DNA of 64,000 bases, taken from positions 1,860,001 to 1,924,000 of the forward strand of contig NZ_CP039252.1 of assembly GCF_004795855.1 (NCBI RefSeq), in the 5' to 3' direction. The translations under genes were made by a program, and so were the position numbers. Source of the DNA: Hydrogenophaga sp. PAMC20947. Its GTDB lineage: Bacteria > Pseudomonadota > Gammaproteobacteria > Burkholderiales > Burkholderiaceae_C. Below the pieces are notes generated by a model, which was not told the DNA's origin, did not search any database, and saw only the letters and a program-made list of their open reading frames with translations. Positions 63,447 through 64,000 of the stretch are shown one piece after another (the stretch's first letter is position 1; every line of letters starts with the position of its first letter).

Positions 63447-64000
63447 CTAAAACACCTCGGGGACGAGTATCTGGCCGGGCACTTCATGGCGGCGATAGCC
63501 TTCGTGTCGCACGCGGTCGGGCAGCGTGATGCCGGGCCGTTCGATCTCTGAGTAGTGCATCTGGCCCAAGAGGTGGCTGATGCAGTTGAGGCGGGCCTTT
63601 TTCTTGTCATCGGCCGACACCACCCACCACGGCGACTCCGGAATGTGGGTGCGCTCCAGCATCACTTCCTTGGCTTTGGTGTAGAGCTCCCAGCGGCGGC
63701 GCGACTCCAGATCCATGGGGCTGAGCTTCCACTGCTTGAGCGGATCGTGGATGCGCCCGAGAAAGCGCAACGCCTGCTCTTCGTCGGAAATCGAAAACCA
63801 GTACTTGATCAGCTGAATACCCGAGCGCACGATCATCTTCTCGAATTCGGGCACATCGCGGAAAAAGGCTTCGTACTGCTCGTCGGTACAAAAGCCCATG
63901 ACCTTTTCAACGCCAGCGCGGTTGTACCAGCTGCGGTCAAACAAAACAATTTCGCCGCCTGCGGGCAAATGCGGCACATAGCGCTGGAAGTACCACTGGG
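63447..64000 (-). CDS. ppk2: Polyphosphate kinase 2 (partial, N-terminus outside window)
   Basis: At least 184 residues to the stop at 63447; the frame stays open through the window edge (WYFQRYVPHLPAGGEIVLFD). The Walker B-like DRSWYNRAGVE, then GIQLIKYWFSISDEEQ and WVVSADDKKKARLN, are diagnostic of the PPK2 family, which transfers phosphate between polyphosphate and nucleoside di- or monophosphates. The subclass cannot be fixed without the N-terminus. The gene is followed by its own terminator and then the repeat array. Confidence 0.88.
   Translation of the reverse strand, partial: QWYFQRYVPHLPAGGEIVLFDRSWYNRAGVEKVMGFCTDEQYEAFFRDVPEFEKMIVRSGIQLIKYWFSISDEEQALRFLGRIHDPLKQWKLSPMDLESRRRWELYTKAKEVMLERTHIPESPWWVVSADDKKKARLNCISHLLGQMHYSEIERPGITLPDRVRHEGYRRHEVPGQILVPEVF

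Overview
The window is GC-rich, densely packed bacterial DNA, most likely from a member of the Burkholderiales, family Comamonadaceae (Hydrogenophaga/Acidovorax-like). That placement is an inference. It rests on a BktB-type beta-ketothiolase with Cupriavidus-like sequence, a Burkholderiales-type phasin, an FdsGBA-FdhD-FdsD formate dehydrogenase operon, DUF4148, DUF2189, DUF1631 and DUF1415 proteins, and family-typical codon use. No rRNA, tRNA or CRISPR array was seen.

Layout. 1-4.4 kb: end of an OmpA-like protein, an FMN-binding protein, rluA, an SDR, a histidine phosphatase, bktB and a DUF1232 protein. 4.5-9.8 kb: 2OG-Fe dioxygenase, bacteriohemerythrin, DUF2189 membrane protein, acuI, a small membrane protein and a fatty-acyl-CoA ligase. 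10-14.4 kb: a general amino acid ABC transporter (aapJQMP) with an attenuator-like terminator after aapJ. 14.5-21.8 kb: a DUF1223 protein, then a copper-handling operon (TolC-like protein, multicopper oxidase, cupredoxin, DUF411 protein, CusF-like protein, frameshifted membrane gene) divergent from cusRS across a perfect CusR-type palindrome. 21.9-26.8 kb: TAXI protein, the first of two DUF1631 proteins, and DUF1415. 26.4-29.5 kb: a visibly AT-richer stretch of single minus-strand genes next to a decayed integron-type integrase. 29.7-36.8 kb: ettA, the second DUF1631 protein and the RNA helicase rhlE.

36.8-40.5 kb holds three small secreted Ala/Lys-rich proteins of one family around a PmrAB/QseBC-like two-component system. 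Two of them carry PmrA-box-like direct repeats at nearly the same distance from the start codon. 40.5-49.5 kb is the NAD-dependent formate dehydrogenase operon with an OFA-family transporter and a divergent ModE/PBP-type regulator. 49.6-57.5 kb holds a nuclease-fold protein, a cupin, a DUF4148 protein, and a pair of paralogous secreted proteins flanking an ECF sigma factor and a membrane protein with ankyrin repeats that looks like its anti-sigma factor. 57.6-64 kb holds nitroreductase, thioesterase and histone-deacetylase-like genes (coupled), a phasin with two PhaR-like operators, a patatin lipoprotein divergent from a ferric-iron binding protein, a tandem array of about 124-bp repeats, and the start-truncated end of ppk2.

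Themes are PHA and fatty-acid metabolism (bktB, acuI, acyl-CoA ligase, phasin), formate oxidation, copper and iron handling, and envelope stress sensing. The best candidates for undescribed biology are the small-protein/two-component locus at 36.8-40.5 kb, the sigma factor/ankyrin/paralogue locus at 52.3-57.5 kb, and the integron relic at 28.0-29.5 kb.
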